A stretch of 64,000 bases of DNA from Paracidovorax sp031843945 (lineage in GTDB: Bacteria; Pseudomonadota; Gammaproteobacteria; Burkholderiales; Burkholderiaceae_C), in NCBI RefSeq assembly GCF_031843945.1, contig NZ_JAVTJJ010000001.1, positions 496,001 through 560,000 on the forward strand. The letters run 5' to 3'. The first letter of the stretch is position 1. Each line of letters starts with the position of its first letter. Both the position numbers and the translations under genes were made by a program. A model generated the notes under the pieces. It saw nothing but the letters and a program-made list of their open reading frames with translations. It was not told the DNA's origin and ran no database searches. Shown in pieces: positions 60,690 through 64,000 of this stretch.

Positions 60690-62283
60690 TTTGAAGCTCC
60701 TTCAAAAGTGCATTTTCAATGGATGTGTAGCCTTCTTTAAGGAGGTCTGAAGACCATAGACGCTCACCCACTTTAAAATCACCTTTTCCATCTTTCAGTT
60801 CTCTATCTTTCACAAAGGCGCGTTGATACAGCCTAGGGGCAACGCCTGTGAAAGGCCTAAAAAGCACTTTCTTAGGCTTCACACCGATTTTTGGATCAAA
60901 AGGAGAAATCCATTCGGAAGCAATTTGTCCAATTGCGTCTTGATGAAGTGTTAAGGCTTTACTTTTAGGATATGGCTCAATATACTGCACTTCCTCAATG
61001 CCTGCCGTAACAATATGTCTAGCACAATAATGACATGGAAATGTGGTCACAAACAGCTTTGATCCCACGGTCGATTTTCCTTGCCGGCCTGCAGACAACA
61101 AAGCATCCATTTCTGCATGTACAGCACGACTAAATTCAATCAACTGACCAAGTCGAGTCTTTTTGAGATTATCGCCAATATCTTTTGAATTTGAATTTTT
61201 CAATTCTGGAATTGCTTGTATCACTTCCTCAATAATCTCTGCTTGATTTTTTGTATTACTACAATATTTATTTGTTGCAAAACAGCGATGATCTGCCTCA
61301 CTATTATCATCGAAATCAAATTTCTCACTATTCCCGCCGTAAACACCGCCGCCAGCACGAGGAACTTCGTTGGTTCCTGTAGCAATTAGGTTTCCTTTTC
61401 GGTCAGTGAGCGAGGCACCGACTTGACGAGAGAGGCATGCGCTCTTGTGCTGCGCCCCATGCGCATAAAACATTCCAGCTTCGCTAGGGGTCGGACGAAC
61501 GACTTTTTTAGCTTGTAGAATATCAATCAGACGGCCCAATTTTTCATTAACATCCCAATTTGGATTGGATTCTCGATCTGCCGTCTCTCGATCTTCAGTA
61601 TTATCTACAAAGAAGTCTGATAAGTGGAAAGTGGCAGCAACTTTTTGACCGTGTGGAACCCCCTCATTTTCATCTCTCTTCATGAATACGGCAACTTCAT
61701 TACGAGATGAGTCGGGACACTTTTCTTCTTTTAATCTTTTTTCTCTTTTTTCTTTTTCACACACAACTCCTATCAAACAAAAAGACTCTCGATAGACACC
61801 CCGAAGCAGGGCAGCCTCTTCAGGATGCTTAAGAGAATCAATAATAAAAACTTTTTTTGGCCGCTCATTCTCATTAAGATAGGTCACGCCTTGTTTTTCA
61901 AGAAGTTCACGCTGATTTTTTATTTCAGCAATCATCTGAACCGCAAGAGCAGATGGATCTTCCCTACGAATCTCATCCCCTACATCTTGAAAAAGGGTAG
62001 CTCTCTTGAGCTTGTCCAAGACCGTGGCCTCTAAATCTTCCTTATTCGCGTGTTTTTCTATGATCTTGCTTGCTTTAATTTGCACAACCTGCACAGTCTC
62101 TTTATCACTTAGTTGATTGCGCACCAAAGTTTCGAGAGCTTTTGCGACAAAGCTAGTGCCGGAGCCAACCGGACCGACTATTGCGAAAATTAACTCAGCA
62201 GCAGAAAAATCATTGAATATAGTTCTATTTTTTCTTTTTTTTATTTCATTAATATTTACAGTAACTCCTGCTTGTGCCGACAT
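60682..62283 (-). CDS. AvcD-like P-loop/deoxycytidylate deaminase (anti-phage)
   Basis: A 533-residue two-domain protein. The N-terminal part has a Walker-A-like loop GPVGSGTS (residues 37-44; Thr where the canonical Lys would be) and FIIDSLKHPEEAALLR (146-161), as in nucleotide-kinase-like folds. The C-terminal part is a zinc deaminase: His389-Ala-Glu391 and Pro416-Cys417-x-x-Cys420, preceded by RQVGASLTDRKGNLIATGTNEVP. Length and layout match V. cholerae AvcD and the dCTP deaminases that starve phages of dCTP. The ATG at 62283 has AAGGGAGAG upstream. In V. cholerae an inhibitory RNA (AvcI) lies upstream; here only 115 bp separate the start from tetR, and a protein gene follows instead. Confidence 0.9.
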   Translation of the reverse strand: MSAQAGVTVNINEIKKRKNRTIFNDFSAAELIFAIVGPVGSGTSFVAKALETLVRNQLSDKETVQVVQIKASKIIEKHANKEDLEATVLDKLKRATLFQDVGDEIRREDPSALAVQMIAEIKNQRELLEKQGVTYLNENERPKKVFIIDSLKHPEEAALLRGVYRESFCLIGVVCEKEKREKRLKEEKCPDSSRNEVAVFMKRDENEGVPHGQKVAATFHLSDFFVDNTEDRETADRESNPNWDVNEKLGRLIDILQAKKVVRPTPSEAGMFYAHGAQHKSACLSRQVGASLTDRKGNLIATGTNEVPRAGGGVYGGNSEKFDFDDNSEADHRCFATNKYCSNTKNQAEIIEEVIQAIPELKNSNSKDIGDNLKKTRLGQLIEFSRAVHAEMDALLSAGRQGKSTVGSKLFVTTFPCHYCARHIVTAGIEEVQYIEPYPKSKALTLHQDAIGQIASEWISPFDPKIGVKPKKVLFRPFTGVAPRLYQRAFVKDRELKDGKGDFKVGERLWSSDLLKEGYTSIENALLKELQNG

Positions 62284-62398
62284 TTCTCTCTCCCTTAGTC
62301 ACAATTGGTTGCACGCAGTGTAATGTCTCCCCGGGCTAATAGGTGGTCAGTGACTCGCTTTTAAGGCGCTGCTTTGAAATGAACTCCCAAGCGAAAAG

Positions 62399-63064
62399 TT
62401 AGGGCTCGCCGCCATCGACCCGCAACAGGCCCCACACCATGCGCACCAGTTCGTCCTCGAACTCGCGCGTGCCCAGCAGGGGCGAGCCTTCCAGCGACGC
62501 GCTGCGGATGGCGCCCATCACCGCGCGCGTTGCCACGAACATCATCGCCGGCGTGGGCGCGCGCACCGAAGCGTCGCCTTGCTGCACCAGGCGCGACAGG
62601 GCCATCGCGTTGCGCTCGGCGCCTTCGCGCAGCGCGGCCGTGATGCGGTCGTGGTGGTCGATGCGCCAGCCCAGCCGCACCATGTGCCGCCCAGCCAGCG
62701 ACCGCCCGCCGGTGCCGAACGCGGCCACCAGCAGCGCCACCATGTCGCGCAGCACGCCGCGCACCTCGCGCTGCTCGGCCACCGCCACACCCAGCAACTG
62801 TTGCAGCCGCTGCTGCACCCGGTCGCGCTCGCGCTCGACCATCGCCAGCAGGATCGACTCCTTGGACGGAAAGTACTGGTAGAGCGTGCCGATGGAAAAG
62901 CCCGCCACCTGGGCGATGCGGTTGGTGGTCACGGCCGCCTCTCCACCCTGTTCAACAATCTGAGCCGTCGCGCCGAAGATGGCCTCGATGGTCTGCAGCG
63001 CGCGCTCTTGCGTGGGCTGGCGGCGCATGTCTGGCGTGGGTTTTGGCGATATGGGCTTCTTCAT
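62399..63064 (-). CDS. TetR family regulator
   Basis: A 221-residue repressor. QERALQTIEAIFGATAQIVEQGGEAAVTTNRIAQVAGFSIGTLYQYFPSKESIL covers the TetR N-terminal helix-turn-helix (residues about 19-71) in the usual arrangement. The C-terminal ligand domain has RSLAGRHMVRLGWRIDHHDRI. The ATG at 63064 is preceded by an unrelated antisense frame. It is divergent from a metal-dependent hydrolase gene with an inverted repeat between, so it likely represses that gene and itself. Confidence 0.9.
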   Translation of the reverse strand: MKKPISPKPTPDMRRQPTQERALQTIEAIFGATAQIVEQGGEAAVTTNRIAQVAGFSIGTLYQYFPSKESILLAMVERERDRVQQRLQQLLGVAVAEQREVRGVLRDMVALLVAAFGTGGRSLAGRHMVRLGWRIDHHDRITAALREGAERNAMALSRLVQQGDASVRAPTPAMMFVATRAVMGAIRSASLEGSPLLGTREFEDELVRMVWGLLRVDGGEP

Positions 63065-63082
63065 GGATGGAGCTGGCAAAAC

Positions 63083-63132
63083 CTGAGCATTAGGCGAGTA
63101 GCGCCAGCGGTGTAAACCTGAATAATGCTCAG
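63083..63132. promoter_or_regulatory. Inverted repeat between tetR and hydrolase
   Basis: CTGAGCATTA (63083-63092) and TAATGCTCAG (63123-63132) are perfectly complementary 10-mers, 30 bp apart, in the divergent promoter region. They could be two half-operators for the TetR protein or the arms of a larger site. Confidence 0.55.
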
Positions 63133-63176
63133 AAACAAGGGGCGCTGCAAGCGTTCGACCCCGAACCGGAAATGCC

Positions 63177-64000
63177 ATGACAAGCCCAGCCCCCGACCTC
63201 GCCGACACGTCTACCGAGACGCCCGCCAACAACGCCAAGCGCCCCAGCCCGCTGCCCATTCGCAAGCTTGGGGTGAACCTGCAGCAAGGCTTTGGCCGCC
63301 ACTGGCACGGCGGCAATGCCTTTCGCACGCAGTTCTTCAACGCGCTGTCGATGAGCTTTCCGGTGGACGAACAATTCTTCATCGACGCCGTGCGCAACGC
63401 CGCGCCGCTACTTCCCAAAGCCCCGAAACATGCCGCGCTGCGCGAGGCGCCGCAAGAGCAGCTGCGTGGCTTCATCGGGCAAGAAGCGACGCACCGCCAC
63501 ATCCACGGCCTGTGCAACGCGCAGCTGGAAAAGCAGGGCCTGGTCAACCGCTGGCAGCACTGGGCGCGCCAACGCATCGACCTGCTGCAACGCCGCGCGC
63601 CCCACCCACTGCACGCGCTGGCCGCCACCTGCGCGTATGAGCACTACACCGCGCGGCTGGCCGACGGCACGCTGCGCTACCCGCGCTGGCTGGAGGGTGC
63701 CGAGCCCGAGATGCAGCTGCTGTGGCGCTGGCATGCAGCCGAGGAGACCGAACACCGCTCGGTCGCGTTCGACCTGTACCGCGCGGTGGGCGGCAACCAC
63801 GCCTGGCGCGTGCGCTGGTTTGTGCTGGTAAGCCTGGTCTTCGTGCGGGAGGCCCTGTGCCAGACCGTGCTGAACCTGCACCGCGACGGCACGCTGTGGC
63901 GCCCCTCTACCTGGTGGCAGGCGCTGGACCTGTTCTGGGGCCGCGACGGCCTGGTCTGGCGCGCCGTGCCGGCTGCGCTGCGCTACCTGCGGCGCGATTT
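63177..64000 (+). CDS. Metal-dependent hydrolase, COG3687 type (partial)
   Basis: At least 274 residues, truncated by the window end. NALSMSFPVDEQFFIDAVRNA, GQEATHRHIHGLCNAQLEKQG and AAEETEHRSVAFDLYRAVGG carry the Glu/His ligands of the COG3687 metal-dependent hydrolase family (ferritin-like helical diiron type), often next to a TetR regulator and lipid or steroid genes. The ATG at 63177 has only a weak purine stretch upstream. Substrate unknown. Confidence 0.85.
   Translation, partial: MTSPAPDLADTSTETPANNAKRPSPLPIRKLGVNLQQGFGRHWHGGNAFRTQFFNALSMSFPVDEQFFIDAVRNAAPLLPKAPKHAALREAPQEQLRGFIGQEATHRHIHGLCNAQLEKQGLVNRWQHWARQRIDLLQRRAPHPLHALAATCAYEHYTARLADGTLRYPRWLEGAEPEMQLLWRWHAAEETEHRSVAFDLYRAVGGNHAWRVRWFVLVSLVFVREALCQTVLNLHRDGTLWRPSTWWQALDLFWGRDGLVWRAVPAALRYLRRD

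Larger units (their letters stand above)
59955..62398. other. AT-rich genomic island with defence-like operon
   Basis: From just after the garD stop to the tetR stop, base composition falls sharply relative to both sides, with runs such as AAAAATTAAATC and TTTTTCTTTTT, and codon use changes in both genes. No tRNA, integrase, transposase or clear direct repeat is visible at the edges, so the mode of entry is unknown. The island contains only the two minus-strand genes described separately. Confidence 0.85.

Noticed and set aside
62300..62345. Possible insertion-sequence end near TAATGTCTCCCCGGGCTAAT
   Set aside because: No transposase, no matching inverted copy at the other end and no target duplication.
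62284..62398. AvcI-like inhibitory RNA upstream of the deaminase
   Set aside because: Only 115 bp are available. I could not find a convincing strong structure or terminator of the kind expected, though a short RNA cannot be excluded by eye.
59958..62403. CCTAAC and GTTAGG at opposite ends of the island as terminal inverted repeats
   Set aside because: Six bases, one of them overlapping the tetR stop codon; this is within chance expectation.

Overview
The window is GC-rich chromosomal DNA from a beta-proteobacterium, almost certainly a member of the Comamonadaceae (Acidovorax-like). The basis is codon and GC usage, Bug-type (tripartite tricarboxylate) binding proteins, the DUF802/DUF3348 pair, the cysI-DUF934-cysD-cysN order, and several copies of the short intergenic palindrome (TTTGATAGCT...AGCGCTT...AAGCGCT..AGGCC) typical of that family. 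No rRNA, tRNA, CRISPR array or complete insertion sequence was recognised.

Layout. 1-2.9 kb: a partial DUF802 protein with a MotA/ExbB-like membrane domain and a 69-residue tandem-repeat tail, overlapping a DUF3348 gene. 3.1-4.8 kb: a GNAT acetyltransferase and a broken CysB-like regulator. 4.9-10.2 kb: a corrinoid uptake operon (TonB-dependent receptor, ATPase, binding protein, permease) behind a clear cobalamin riboswitch. 10.2-16.7 kb: a second TonB receptor with a three-subunit ABC-2/DUF3526 transporter, divergent from a Fur-family regulator with a Fur-like palindrome between them. 16.8-24.7 kb: a long sulfonate/sulfate operon (mop, ssuB, ssuA, ssuC, VOC, ssuD, a second sulfonate-binding protein, ssuE, sbp). 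24.9-33.6 kb, opposite strand: yggX, mnmC, the sulfate reduction operon cysI-DUF934-cysD-cysN (no cysH at this locus), fdxA and a ferredoxin-NADP reductase. 33.6-37.9 kb: SOS-boxed imuA-imuB, a twice-broken HD-GYP gene and a CoA-transferase remnant. 37.9-47.1 kb: scoAB with a divergent PAS-LuxR regulator, NDH-2, a YdgA-like protein, LysE, Lrp and katG. 47.2-48.8 kb: a frameshifted LysR gene abutting a deleted OYE gene. 48.9-60 kb: two acid-catabolism clusters. One is dehydrogenase, RraA-like, Bug protein and IclR. The other is LacI, Bug protein, talarate/galactarate dehydratase, MFS transporter and GarD. 62.4-64 kb: a TetR regulator and a metal-dependent hydrolase.

The outlier is 60.0-62.4 kb. 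It is a visibly AT-rich two-gene operon inserted between garD and tetR. The first gene encodes a 533-residue P-loop plus zinc deaminase protein matching the AvcD/dCTP-deaminase anti-phage family (dCMP/dCTP depletion). The second, overlapping it by 8 nt, encodes a 188-residue protein I do not know from described AvcD-type systems. It has a DUF488-like pattern and shares a short VK-x-R-x-LKDG motif with the C-terminus of the deaminase. This is the best candidate for an undescribed system. The DUF802 stator-like cluster at the left edge is the second candidate.

Sulfur metabolism dominates 17-33 kb: sulfonates are imported (SsuABC), desulfonated (SsuD with FMNH2 from SsuE) to sulfite, and CysI reduces sulfite to sulfide; CysDN activates sulfate. 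Several genes are broken by single-base indels or a nonsense codon. These could be real decay or assembly errors.
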